64,000 nucleotides of DNA from Dactylonectria macrodidyma (taxonomy: Eukaryota; Ascomycota; Sordariomycetes; Hypocreales; Nectriaceae): positions 310,001-374,000 of the forward strand of contig JAGMUV010000018.1 of the NCBI GenBank assembly GCA_020744425.1. The letters run 5' to 3'. The position numbers and the translations under genes are program-made. Below the pieces are notes generated by a model that had not been told where the DNA came from, searched no databases, and was given only the letters and a program-made list of their open reading frames with translations. Shown in pieces: positions 39,400-50,105 of this stretch (positions are counted from its first letter, which is position 1; every line of letters starts with the position of its first letter).

Positions 39400-41067
39400 A
39401 TGCGGCTTATCGACACAAAGACACTTCAGTTGGAAGAATTCTACGGCCAAGAGATTCCCGGGAAATATGCCATCTTATCGCACACATGGGAGACGGAAGA
39501 AGTCTCGTTTCGAGAATGGCAGCGCTTCGAGGTGGCATGTGAGAAGCGTGGGTTTTCCAAGATCAAGGCAGCATGCGACCAGGCAGCGAAGCATGGGATG
39601 AATTATCTCTGGATCGACACCAATTGCATCGACAAGTCAAGCTCGGCCGAGTTGAGTGAGGCCATTAACTCTATGTTCGACTGGTATTCTCGAGCTACAG
39701 TTTGCTATGCATACCTGATGGACGTCCTGCCGGAAACGGAGCCACAGTTGACTCCAGAGACGAGGCACAATATATGCCAGAGCAAGTGGTTTACTCGCGG
39801 ATGGACGCTCCAAGAGTTGCTTGCCCCGCCGCAGCTCGTCTTCTATGCCAACGACTGGTCGAAACTCGGCACCCGGTCATCGCTGGCCCACGACATCTCC
39901 GCCGTGACTCGGATCGACACCGATTTCTTGCTCAACAAGAAGCCGCTGTCACTCGCAAGCGTCGCGCAGAAGATGTCCTGGGTATCTCGCAGAGTCACGA
40001 CCAGGGTTGAGGACATGGCGTATTGTATGCTGGGCATTTTCGACATCAACATGCCGCTGCTCTACGGGGAAGGCTCAAAGGCCTTTGTCAGGTTGCAAGA
40101 GGAAATTATTAAAGTCTCGAACGACCATACCATATTCTGCTGGACGTGGACGGACGCGGTTCCTTCGGATTGGGTCAGCATGTTGGCTCCCTGTCCGCAA
40201 GTATTTGCGTATGCCGGAGATATCGTTCCAACGAGGTACACGGTTGGAAACACCAGGGCATTCTCTATGACAAATGCGGGACTCTCAATATCACTGCCTC
40301 TCGTCCAAACCTGGTCCTATTATCTCGCCATTCTCAACGTGGGGCATGCATCCCAACACTTTGAACAACCACTTTGCATTCCTATCTGGGGCGATCTGGA
40401 CAATGATTCTTCCAACGACAATTGCCTCATGCAGAGAGTCCCTTTTCCGCCTGCGCCTTTGTTTTGCGACCCTTCGTGGAAGATCTGCGAACCAGCCTTG
40501 TTTATCCGATCAAGGCAGGACATGACGTACGAACCCCGAGCCAAATTCATGACCAAATTCCGAAACCGGTTTGGGTTCGTCCTTTGTTTTGATAGCACCG
40601 AGGAACTGCTAGATGAAATGGATAAGTCGTCCAGGGTATTTGCATCTTTCGAAAACACATATCTCACGGAAAAGACAAGAGACCTGATTGAAATCACGTC
40701 GCACCCCAGAGGCTTTTTGAAGAAAGGGCGCGGAATCGTCGCACTCGAAGATCCTCGAACGTCTTCCTCCGGGGCCTTGGTAATACTGGGTCGGGGAAAG
40801 GCCTGCTGCGTAATATTTCTAGGGCTTGGACTTCACACGTCAGGCAGATCGAGACGTTTCTGCCAGGTACTAAACCCTCGAGCCTGGGGTCAGAGTACAT
40901 CTCATCGACAAGAGTTGCTCGACAAACTATTGAGGGAACATACACAACGAGACGTAGATGCAGAGTGGAGCACCTTGAATAATTGTAGTGCCGCGATTGG
41001 GAATTCGACAGAGGACTTTGTCCTTGGAGACTTGTCGCTAGCGTATATTTCAGTCGGACAAATATGA
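39400..41067 (+). CDS. HET-domain protein (heterokaryon incompatibility type)
   Basis: Single-exon, 555 aa. The N-terminal HET domain has all three usual blocks: Y-A-I-L-S-H-T-W (23-30), Y-L-W-I-D-T-N-C-I-D (69-78) and W-F-T-R-G-W-T-L-Q-E-L-L-A-P (130-143). It is followed by the D-M-A-Y-C-M-L-G-I-F-D-I-N-M-P-L-L-Y-G-E-G boundary motif typical of the large fungal group with a DUF8212-like C-terminus. HET domains are TIR-like effector modules that trigger cell death in non-self recognition. No NACHT, ankyrin or WD repeats are attached. The ATG at 39400 starts the conserved M-R-L-I-D-T. Confidence 0.92.
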   Translation: MRLIDTKTLQLEEFYGQEIPGKYAILSHTWETEEVSFREWQRFEVACEKRGFSKIKAACDQAAKHGMNYLWIDTNCIDKSSSAELSEAINSMFDWYSRATVCYAYLMDVLPETEPQLTPETRHNICQSKWFTRGWTLQELLAPPQLVFYANDWSKLGTRSSLAHDISAVTRIDTDFLLNKKPLSLASVAQKMSWVSRRVTTRVEDMAYCMLGIFDINMPLLYGEGSKAFVRLQEEIIKVSNDHTIFCWTWTDAVPSDWVSMLAPCPQVFAYAGDIVPTRYTVGNTRAFSMTNAGLSISLPLVQTWSYYLAILNVGHASQHFEQPLCIPIWGDLDNDSSNDNCLMQRVPFPPAPLFCDPSWKICEPALFIRSRQDMTYEPRAKFMTKFRNRFGFVLCFDSTEELLDEMDKSSRVFASFENTYLTEKTRDLIEITSHPRGFLKKGRGIVALEDPRTSSSGALVILGRGKACCVIFLGLGLHTSGRSRRFCQVLNPRAWGQSTSHRQELLDKLLREHTQRDVDAEWSTLNNCSAAIGNSTEDFVLGDLSLAYISVGQI

Positions 41068-41708
41068 GGTAGCCGTCACTATTTGCATGAGACACAACCG
41101 TCATGAATTAGTAGGAGAGGCAAAGTCGTAGCGGCCCGGAGAGCATTAATACATGGGTGTATAGGGTAATTATCATGCCACCGCACCTGACACGGCTGCA
41201 ACATTGGAGTATGTCCCACCAAGCGCGCCCCAGCCATCCGAGATGGCTTCAAATCATCACAACATATCTCGCAATTCTACGCCTCTGGTGGCAAGGAACG
41301 AATGTCCCAAACAGCAAGCATCCCTACACTCTTGATAGCGCTATCGTAAAGTATATCCTTCGCGACACCATTTGTGACGAAGACTCACGATACTGCCTAC
41401 CACACGCCCATTCTGCATCAAACGCAATTGTATTCCTAGGATCCTAGAATTATCATTGAACTATGGCTAGCCGCTTGGTCCGCTTTGAGTCCTTATGTGG
41501 CGACGGCTAAGTACTCAAGTATACCCACGACCTTCCCCGTAGCCTCGTCAGCCCGGCTGAGGCTATGCAGCAATCTGCCAGGTATGGCGATCTGTATGCG
41601 GCTGCAATGAAGCCCATCATGTTGGAGCATTAGGCTGCGTGCTGTGTCGCTTCAAAATCATTTTGTGAAGCCTGTGGGCTGCCTGCAATCAACATATTGC
41701 AAACCCCA
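41068..41708. other. Intergenic, no gene supported
   Basis: 641 bp between the HET gene and the small MYND ORF. A GTG-started open stretch around 41157-41447 has no domain and no ATG at its start and is not called. Confidence 0.45.
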
Positions 41709-42008
41709 ATGTCTTATCTTCACACCGAGGAGGACCCTTTCGTCGTGACTTGGATTAACCCCACGTATGGGGACGGGCCGTGTGAAACGAAGCTGCGCCA
41801 AGAAATTCGGGAAAGCATCCTCTCTGAGCCTGATCAAGAGGGTAGGGAGCAACGGCCTTGTGTAGAACTTCCGCCATGCAAGATATGCGGGAAGACGGAA
41901 GGAATTAGGAGATGTGATCGGTGTAAAACTGTTGGATACTGCGGGCGCGAGCACCAGAAAGCTGACTGGAAGTTTCATAAGAAGATTCGTGTTCCTAAGA
42001 GCGCGTAA
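41709..42008 (+). CDS. Small MYND-type zinc finger protein, 99 aa
   Basis: The ATG at 41709 opens a 99-aa protein. A MYND-like finger occupies residues 57-90: C57-x2-C60, C69-x2-C72, then G-Y-C78-G-R-E-H82-Q-K-A-D-W87-K-F-H90. Normally MYND has a Cys at the position of H82 and a final Cys shortly after H90; the latter is absent (K-K-I-R-V-P follows), so the second zinc site is altered or lost. MYND fingers mediate protein-protein contacts, often with PxLxP peptides. It may be a small adaptor, or the remnant of a larger gene. Expression is unproven. Confidence 0.6.
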   Translation: MSYLHTEEDPFVVTWINPTYGDGPCETKLRQEIRESILSEPDQEGREQRPCVELPPCKICGKTEGIRRCDRCKTVGYCGREHQKADWKFHKKIRVPKSA

Positions 42009-42676
42009 TGTATGTTCAAAGGCATTCTTATTCTTGATCAAGATGTAGGATTACGGGTGCAGAGTCATTATCCATCACATCGGCTGTCCGGCCCTTCAAG
42101 AGCGAGCTGCTCACTCTCAACTGAAGCGAGGCAAGGGTTAGGGTTCTGTAATGGGACGGCCATGCCCGGCAGCTTGCCAGTTCCTGAATAGGCAGTTTAT
42201 TCGAGGCTGGGTAAGGGTCGCAACATCGGCATCCACAGCAAGGCCCTGTTAACACTGCCACCTTAAGAGGCGAAATTTCATCGCCCACAGAGGCGGGACA
42301 GTAAGATTTTAGCGCCTAAAGCTTAATGATTGCCTGCCGCCTCGCATGTCAAGTTGCGTATCAAGCTTTGGTTCGTTGATCAAGCTTTTTAGCCACATTC
42401 TTCACTGGATTTCCTGCATCAGCAAGGTTTTTTACATACCGGCATTGGCCGTGTTAACCGACTATCTACGTCATCACTACCCCGCTATGCAGGGAGCTGA
42501 ATTGATGGGCTATCTGAAGCTCATCAGCACTAGTCCGTAGTGTTTCATTGGGAAGTGGACGTAAAAGCCGGTTGGTATAAAAATCAGATTCCAATTCCTA
42601 CATTATTTCCTACTCTTGGCATCCTTGACATAGCTTAATTCTTCCAATCTTCATCTTACGCTAAGATATCAAGACA
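42009..42676. other. Intergenic, no gene supported
   Basis: 668 bp, with short ORFs only and no domain. A pyrimidine-rich stretch just before 42677 fits a core promoter of the following gene. Confidence 0.45.
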
Positions 42677-44339
42677 ATGCCTCGAATCGTCAAGCTTGTC
42701 GGGTCAGGCATCGGCCTCGTCTCCGAAGCTATTCACAATCACCGCAATCGCCCCGAATCTGGCTCATCGTCTGCCCCAGATCATAGCCAAGGCTCATCAT
42801 CTGCCTCCGATCCTAACCAGGGCTCACCCTCCACCCAACCTGGGCCCATCAATCGCCAAGATTTTGCCAGCTCTGATCAAGCTGGCGCCAACCCTCCCCA
42901 GTACAAAGAGAACAGTGATGACGAAGATGATGACCATTCCGCCGATGAGCTCGCTGCTGACGAGGCCGCCTGGGAGCTTGACGAAATGACGGATCGCATG
43001 GCACCGCCGTCATACGAGGATTCTGAAGCAGCTCAGATGCCGTCCGCAGACGATTCGGAAGAGGTCAAAGCTGAAAAGCAGGACAAATTAGTTCGCAAAC
43101 TTGTGCAGATGGCCGGTCCACCACCTGTGCCAACGCAGCGACTTCCATGTCCCATCATTCTGCCGCAACGGCGGCCACGTAACAAGAGTCGTGGATATGT
43201 GAGGGCGTATGCGCCGTTGCTGCAAAACTGCGGCATCAGTCAGGACGTTTTTCTGAAATTTCTTTCTGACTGGGAAGCGGCAAGCAAGGTATGTCCTTGC
43301 CATCTTCGTCTTTGATCCTCATTGTCACGATAGCACGACACCGGAACTAATATACTTCTGAAAGTCTGACCCTTGGATCGACGCCGTGATGATTGCCGCC
43401 AACGTCGTCGGCTTTGTACCCGAACTGGCGGCCCAAATCATCTCTGCCGTCATCACCGTCACCGCCGGTACAGCCCAAGAGCTGCAATCTCGCTACCGCC
43501 GCAACACGTTCCTCGACCGTGTCAACCAGGATCTGTTGATGCCTCGCGGACTCTTCGCCATGGTCATGGCCTTCAAGGACGAGCTCCCCGGCCAACAGCA
43601 GAGCGGCCCGCCGACCCGTCTGTCCGGCTCGATCGGTGCCGCTTTCTTCAAGTCCGAGAGGCTCGACATTGACCAGACGGCTGCCAAGTACAGCAACCCT
43701 GACCCCGGCGTGTCGGGCGTGCAGAAGCAGCTGCAGAACGTCCGGATCACCAGTGGAAAGACTTATGGCCAAATTGAACTGCCCGAGGCTGCACCCTTGG
43801 TGTACCCTGACCTTGACAAGGTCGTTGAGAGAGACATCGACGCCGTGACAGAGGGCAACGAGTCGACAATGTCAAACATGAAGAACAAGTGGAAGGGCGC
43901 AGGTGAATTCGTACAGGACTATTTCGACCGCAAGGCCCAGGCCGCCTATGAATCCGAAAACCAGGGTTCTTCGCTCGCAGTGCCCTCGTCCGCTCGCCAG
44001 CCCTTCCAATCACGCTACTCAGACCCGAACCATCCTGCCAACAGCGGGTCACTAATTTCTCTCGTTACCGGCGGAGCCATAAACCCCATGGAACGCAGAC
44101 AGAAGATGAGGATGGCAATGTGGGAGAGGAAGAACGCAAGGAGGACAGCTCATGGCAGAGCACCAAGGCCGCCTCGAAGAGGAATGGGGTCAAAGGGTCA
44201 GAGGAAAGGTCCTATTAGGAAGTTGCTTCAGCCCAATGTGCTGTATCTGATTGTGGTAAACTTGCCTTCGGAGGTAGAGGTGCAGCAGTCGGTGAACCAG
44301 CTAGAGCAGGCCATGGCTCAGCAGGGTCTTACGAGTTGA
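42677..44339 (+). CDS. Conserved fungal protein of unknown function, two exons
   Basis: Exons 42677-43288 and 43365-44339 (76-bp intron) give 528 aa. Residues 25-150 are disordered, with Ser/Pro/Gln-rich repeats (Q-G-S-S/P-S) and Asp/Glu clusters. From R-G-Y-V-R-A-Y-A-P to about residue 330 there is an ordered region that includes G-I-S-Q-D-V-F-L-K-F-L-S-D-W, a hydrophobic segment A-V-M-I-A-A-N-V-V-G-F-V and R-N-T-F-L-D-R-V-N-Q-D-L-L-M-P-R-G-L-F-A-M-V-M. I recall similar proteins as widespread in Pezizomycotina without assigned function. The C-terminus is basic (R-R-G-M-G-S-K-G-Q-R-K-G). It converges with the Clr5 gene (79 bp apart). Confidence 0.8.
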
Positions 44340-44418
44340 GGTGTGACGTTACGGCTTGAAATGATTGACTCTCATTATACTGTTCAAAGTTATATTACAA
44401 AAGAAGAAAACTAATTGC

Positions 44419-45755
44419 TTAGCTATTATTTAGGGAATACTTATCAGTATGCGCTATAAGCTTCTCAAGCCACTCACTGCTTTCATCCCATTCGCCCCGT
44501 GTCAGAGATATGTGTAATTTGCCACGGTAGTAGGACAGCTGAAGCTCCGGCCAAGACGTATGCTGTTGGTTTAGCGGATCTTGGACCCAGCTATGCACCG
44601 TAGTCAACTTTTGCTCCGCCTCTTCCAGGTCCTCACTGACGATGAGCCGGTCAGCGAATCTAGCGAGATAGGCGACACCAGAGTCGTCAATCGAGCTCAA
44701 GTCTATATCTGGGAATGAAGCATTCGCGCGTATCCCGTTAAGACCCAAGTAGTCTAGCAAAAGGAAGTAGTGGCAGTTGAGTCTTTTGAACACACGATCA
44801 TCCATGCCGGACTGTTTGAATGTGCCAACCACCCCCTCGAGGATTGTTACACTAACATCATATCGGTCCTCGTCTTTCAGGTGACTAAGTCGGCGCAAGA
44901 GCCAGGCTAATGGGTGGCCGTGCCCAAAGGTAACAAGCAGTATGTCGTATACGTGGCGGAGCACTGCGAACGCTAGCTCCGGATGACTTTGGTCGAAAGC
45001 CAAGGCAACGTCGAACAGATAGAAGAGAAGCGTGGCATCCTGGGTCCTCACAAGATATCGGAGGCCATCGAGCGACTGGTTTAGTAATTTAAAACCAAAT
45101 GTCATGTTTTCAGCCGCTATCATGATGCGAGCCTGGTCCAGCTGTCTGTAGCATCGCATTGAGATGCTAAGATCAGTGCCTGGGTTGACACTCGATGTTC
45201 CCAAAACACTGCTAAGTCCGAATGTCGTCTCGTAGTAGCCTTTCAGCAGTCTAAGTAGTTCATCCGAGTACTGCAACACAGGAGAGGCATGCCGTACTGG
45301 GTCTGGGGATGGCGTACGACAGACGATGCCGGGGATGGGATCACCCATCGTGATCATTCCTGCTCTGATCTTCGTTTGAAGATCTGGCCTGCGATGGAGA
45401 TACCTTTCTGCCAGGTCCCATTGAATAGGCCTTCCTTGTATATGAAACTCAGATCCTTTTCCAGCTGCATCACGCTGTTTCTTTAAGAGGGCCATTTGAG
45501 CCACTTCTTTTTCCTTGAATTTCTTGTCCAGCCCCCATTTTTGAAGGCGGTACTTATACATACGCTGTCTGCTAGTCATTTAGGGTGATGTATTCTTCCA
45601 GCTGGTTGGAAAGAGGATACTCACGTTGCGTTGAAGCGATATTTGTTCCGGATTGTCTGCACCACCTCTTTAAGCGGCCAAGACTCGTCATAGTACAGCT
45701 TCGTGATATGAGGACGTAAAACATCCCACTGGTCCTCCTGGGTGGGCATGTCCAT
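44419..45755 (-). CDS. Clr5-domain protein, two exons
   Basis: Exons 45755-45625 and 45571-44419 (53-bp intron) give 427 aa. The N-terminal 60 residues form a Clr5 domain: W-D-V-L-R-P-H-I-T-K-L-Y-Y-D-E-S-W-P-L-K-E-V-V, then F-N-A-T, then, after the intron, R-Q-R-M-Y-K-Y-R-L-Q-K-W-G-L-D-K. The intron interrupts the domain at F-N-A-T, a recurrent place for this family. The rest is helical, TPR-like in character, without a named domain. Fungal Clr5 proteins are often nuclear or linked to ankyrin/TPR repeats; the role is unknown. Confidence 0.82.
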
Positions 45756-46930
45756 TTAGTCAAGCTGCAAGAATAAAGGACAAACCAATGTCAACTTGGG
45801 TTATGGGGTTGGGGAAACGCCATGTATTTCAGACTAGAAGAATGGCGAAGAACAAAAGGACAGGAGTTCCAGTACCATGGGATTTTTCGACTGCAATTGG
45901 TCCCTTACAAAAGTACAATGTGGGTAAGGACAAGGATCTTAGTGTGGAAAGGAACCGTCTCTACGAAGTAATTCACCCCTGGTCGCTTCCCGTGTAGCTG
46001 CATTCTTTCCATCAGAAGGACCCACAGCGATTTCGACTTATCGGAACTATTAAATAAGGTGTCCGCTCCATTAACTGTGAGCGAGTTGCTAGCGCAAAGG
46101 CAAGGAACACAGTTCAACATCAGATCCTTGACGAAGGTACAGATGTCTATCAAACCAACGCCAATAGTCCGATATATATCTACCTCTCATCTTTTAGACT
46201 TTAATTCATCACAATATATTCATATTTCAAGACGCCCGGTCCATGTTAGAACCAAGAGTGAAATCTCCTCGGATATCTTGAATTCATGTCAGCTCTGACA
46301 AATGGAGCACCTGATTGTTATTGGCGCAATTTCTTCCTCAATCGATCAAAGCGTTGCCCCTTGCATTAGTTCGACCTCATTCTCGGGCTTGGACCTGTCA
46401 TCAAGTTGGTATTATCGTTTCAGAGTTAGGCAGCGGGATGGAGTGTCGACCATGACAGGGGTGATAGATGTGGAACAGACGGTGCTTGGCCTGGTTTCTT
46501 GAAACGAGCATTGCGGGGCTGATCCAAACATTGAACACAATTAAGGTCATCAGTTCCGTCAGCCCATTTAAGAGTGCTGAAAAGCCATGCGTGAATGCCA
46601 CGGAATGGCGTAAGTATATTCGCTAATTGATACATGCATGGAAAAATTAAAATCCGGAAATTATGGAGTTCAATAGTGAGATGCAGCAGGTATCATGGAA
46701 AGAGAAGTCATTCATCGCTCTATCCTATCACATGCCACGTTTAATATATGCGATGCACGCATAAAACAGGGTAATTTGAGAGGTATTTATTACTTAGATG
46801 CTGTTTATTCGCCCGCTGTTTAGTTTCTTCCTTGTTTCCTTATTCTTTTCTTCATTCATTTTTCTGTCGCTTCCTGTCATTCGTTACTGTTTAGTGTTGG
46901 CTGGTACATCACTCTTTCGCTCCCTACAAG
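45756..46930. other. Intergenic between divergent Clr5 and xylanase genes
   Basis: 1.2 kb of non-coding sequence with short spurious ORFs. The last 130 bp before the xylanase ATG are very pyrimidine-rich (CTTT/TTTC runs), as in strong fungal promoters. No GGCTAA-type xylanase-regulator site was noticed. Confidence 0.5.
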
Positions 46931-48053
46931 ATGATGATGAAACAACTGTTCTTCTTTGCCGCTTCGCTGGTCGCAGCGGCCCCTTGCGTCCAAAGAAGCG
47001 ACAACATCACCGATAGCGACAGCACTAGCGGCACCGCCAGCATCAACGATCTCTTCGTCGCCAAGGGCAAGAAGTATTACGGCACCATTACCGACCCCGG
47101 CCTTCTTAGCAACACGCAAAATGCCGAAGTGATCAAGTCTTACTTCGGCCAGCTCACTCCCGAGAACAGCATGAAGTGGGATGCCACCGAGGGAACTCAG
47201 GGCCAGTTCACCTTTGACAACGCCGATACCGTCGTTAGCTTTGCCGAGGAGAACGGCCTGCTGATGAGAGGACATACTCTGCTTTGGCACTCGCAGCTGC
47301 CGAGCTGGGTTCAGTCTATCACCGATGCTGATGAACTCACTTCGGTGATTGAGACTCACATCACCAATGTCGTTGAGCACTTCAAGGGCAAAATCTATGC
47401 ATGGGTATGGATCCATATTACACTGCTTCTCTTAGCCCGTCGAGGCTAACCTAGTCAAAGGATGTTGTGAACGAGATTTTTGCCGAGGACGGCAGTCTGC
47501 GAGAGTCTGTTTTCTCCACTGTTTTGGGCGAGGACTTCGTCCCCATCGCGTTCAACGCTGCTCGAGCTGCCGATCCAGATGCGAAACTCTACATCAACGA
47601 CTACAACTTGGATACTGCCACCTACGCCAAGGTGTCCAACGGCATGGTCCCGATGGTCAAGAAATGGCTAGCAGCCGGTGTTCCCATCGACGGCATCGGC
47701 TCTCAGAGCCACCTTAGTGAAGGCGGTTCCAGCGGCACCCAAGGAGCTCTCGAGGCCCTCGCTGGCTCCGGCGTCTCCGAGGTTGCGGTGACTGAGTTGG
47801 ATATCGCGAATGCACCATCATCGGACTATGTCGCCGTGACCAATGCCTGTCTCAATGTGGAGAAGTGTGTTGGTATTACTGTTTGGGGTGTTCGAGACTC
47901 TGTAAGATGACTACTTCCCTCATAAACGCGCCCTGATCAGAAACTAACCCCTCGCCATAGGACTCTTGGAGGACTGGTGCGAACCCGCTTCTCTTCGACG
48001 ACAACTACGAACCCAAGGAAGCATATGATACCATTGTTGAAGCTCTCTCGTAA
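46931..48053 (+). CDS. Secreted GH10 endo-1,4-beta-xylanase, three exons
   Basis: Exons 46931-47404, 47461-47901 and 47961-48053 (introns 56 and 59 bp) give 335 aa. A signal peptide ([17 protein letters not shown]) precedes a single GH10 catalytic barrel. The acid/base is Glu163 in W-D-V-V-N-E and the nucleophile Glu270 in [17 protein letters not shown] and I-N-D-Y-N-L are family blocks. There is no carbohydrate-binding module. The enzyme cleaves internal xylan linkages outside the cell. Three ATGs in tandem make the exact start ambiguous by one or two residues. Confidence 0.95.
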
Positions 48054-48617
48054 AGGCTTGAATCTCTAAATATGGTGTTTGGAGCAAGAATGATGAGCTG
48101 AAAGACGCCTAAGTACTGGAAACATGCGGGTTTCACCCATCAAGTCTTTGTCTATCTTGCTGTCTAGCAGAGGAAAGACGAACGTTTTATTTCACGTACA
48201 ACCTTTTTAAATGAATATTTTGAGCTCGCATAGTAGTTCCGAGTCATAACATGTTTGGCCGCTCTTGTTCCCCGTCCTAATGCAGTGTTGTGCCCTACGG
48301 TAACCCATTCCATTGTACAGCTGCTAAGCCTTAGTGCGGGAATTGGATTGTACGGAAGCCTTGGCTCGAAACTGTATCGACATCATGACGGCTGATTCTA
48401 GCGCATCGCCGATGCCGGATCGGATCCGGTTCCGACTTCTCAGATCGGAAATGTGATCCGGGCGGATGAGCTTACCAGCGATCCCGTCATTGCCCCGCAT
48501 TCGATATCAACCCTCTGACTGTATTCCAGACGAACACAGACTGCGCATGAAAGTAGCTGTGCCATTCTACATCTCTTCGACCCTTACCAGCTATCCCCAA
48601 AAAAACATACCTGCAAC
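48054..48617. promoter_or_regulatory. Intergenic and promoter of the cupin gene
   Basis: 564 bp, no ORF. It contains a CGG-N7-CCG inverted repeat (48416-48428) with an overlapping CGG at 48421, a possible zinc-cluster site about 190 bp before the cupin ATG. Confidence 0.4.
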
Positions 48618-49316
48618 ATGATTGATATCAGGGAATACCATCTAAAAGCGACCAATCTCGTTCCCAACTCCCCTCGGCCTCTGTTGCATTACAAGAACGT
48701 CATTCCACGCGATCCTGCCACCTCCAAATGCGACCACATCAAGGTCTGGGACATGTTTATCGACAATGGCTGGGACGTCCAATGGATAGTCCGTTACGGG
48801 CCGACACAGCTCTCGCACTATCACTCACAGGCACACGAGTGCATGGCTGTGCTGTCTGGCACGGCGACCATTCGATTCGGTGCCGCTGATACCTCTGACG
48901 ACCTTCGTGAAAGCTCCTGGGGCTCGGCGTGGGAGCAAGGCGGGGTTGAGCTTGTAGCAGAACCCGGTGATGTCTTCCTGATCCCGTCCGGAGTATCTCA
49001 CAAGACGTACAACACCAAGCCCGAATCCACTCTCCACCTCTTGACACCCGGCGATGGCCATGGCATTGAGGATGAAGACCCTCACAAAGTACTCCGGGAG
49101 ATTAAACTATCCGGCTTCACCATGATGGGGGCGTACAACGGAGGAAAATGGGACTTTATTCAGAACGGCGGAGACTATGAGAAGATCTGGTCGGTGCCTA
49201 AGCCAAAGTCGGATCCTGTATTCGGCACATCTGGTTGGGGCTTACTTGAGTTTTGGCGCGGAAGCGGTGCGGCCACTCAAGAATCGAGTGATAAGATCCC
49301 GAAAGCTCGAATTTGA
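48618..49316 (+). CDS. Single-domain cupin protein (YjlB-like)
   Basis: Intronless, 232 aa. Cupin motif 1 reads H-Y-H-S-Q-A-H-E-C-M-A-V-L-S-G, supplying the H-x-H...E metal ligands, and motif 2 reads P-G-D-V-F-L-I-P-S-G-V-S-H, supplying the last His. The N-terminal N-S-P-R-P-L-L-H-Y-K-N resembles YjlB-type cupins found in bacteria and fungi. No signal peptide. A metal-dependent isomerase or dioxygenase role is possible, but the reaction is unknown. It follows the xylanase in the same direction, without further evidence of a link. Confidence 0.85.
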   Translation: MIDIREYHLKATNLVPNSPRPLLHYKNVIPRDPATSKCDHIKVWDMFIDNGWDVQWIVRYGPTQLSHYHSQAHECMAVLSGTATIRFGAADTSDDLRESSWGSAWEQGGVELVAEPGDVFLIPSGVSHKTYNTKPESTLHLLTPGDGHGIEDEDPHKVLREIKLSGFTMMGAYNGGKWDFIQNGGDYEKIWSVPKPKSDPVFGTSGWGLLEFWRGSGAATQESSDKIPKARI

Positions 49317-50105
49317 TCAGATGATGTCGCTGTATGTTATTTCCTGCTTGTTAGTATTGGTTCATGCGCGTATCAAGACACGGCGGCAATTTTTAACGTC
49401 CTCAATAAGTGTTGTGATGTTGATCCATTACGCTATGGGGCGAGCTTGAGTGATGTGCGTCTTAGATACAAGGTGGAAATCTGGATCAAACATCGCCTAG
49501 GTCATCACAACGTGTGTGAGATCTAGTTTTGGTGCTCTTTAGGCGTGAGAGGAACACAATTCTCCTCCACTTCTTCCACTATCTCACCACCTTCCTCGTG
49601 CAGACGGCAAACCTCATAATAGATGACTCCCTCGTCGCTTTCGAAATGCCGGTTGAGCGGGGGCGGAACCATTCTTCAATAGCCAGCTCGACATGCGTTT
49701 CGCCCTTCATTGCGGCGGGCGACAGCCGACTGAATCAGTACTATTGGTGATGGTTTCAACGGGGGATCATGGGCCCAAGACAACCTATGTATAGGAAAAG
49801 CCGTGTCATCATGATCGCCGTCTAGGAGGTTTGGCCATCAATTACGTAATAATTTAGTTGTTACTTATGCTATAACATAGCAATCATTTGTGCTATAATT
49901 TAGCTTTCACTGAGGGCAAGTTCTTTAGCTTTAGTTTAAGGGATAAATTAATATGTGGTATTTCTCTTCTCCTGAGAGGGTTGCACATTCTACCGAATGA
50001 GCTGACCACTCCATCCAAGGCGACTTGTTTCCAACAAGGATGTGGACATTGCGATGCGAGGACAAGGTAGACGCTAATGAGACTGACTGATTTTTTACCT
50101 CATTC
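49317..50105. other. Intergenic with a tRNA-like fragment
   Basis: 789 bp between the cupin and OPT 3' ends. On the minus strand 50014-49965 resembles the 5' half of a tRNA (G-T-C-A-G-C-T-C-A-T-T-C-G-G-T-A-G-A, a box-A-like segment) without a T-arm, followed by AT-rich sequence. It may be a tRNA-derived SINE remnant. No ORF is supported. Confidence 0.4.

Noticed and set aside
42781..42840. Possible CRISPR- or microsatellite-like repeats in the Ser/Gln-rich region
   Set aside because: The repetition is at the protein level (Q-G-S-S-S-type units) with few imperfect copies inside a coding frame.
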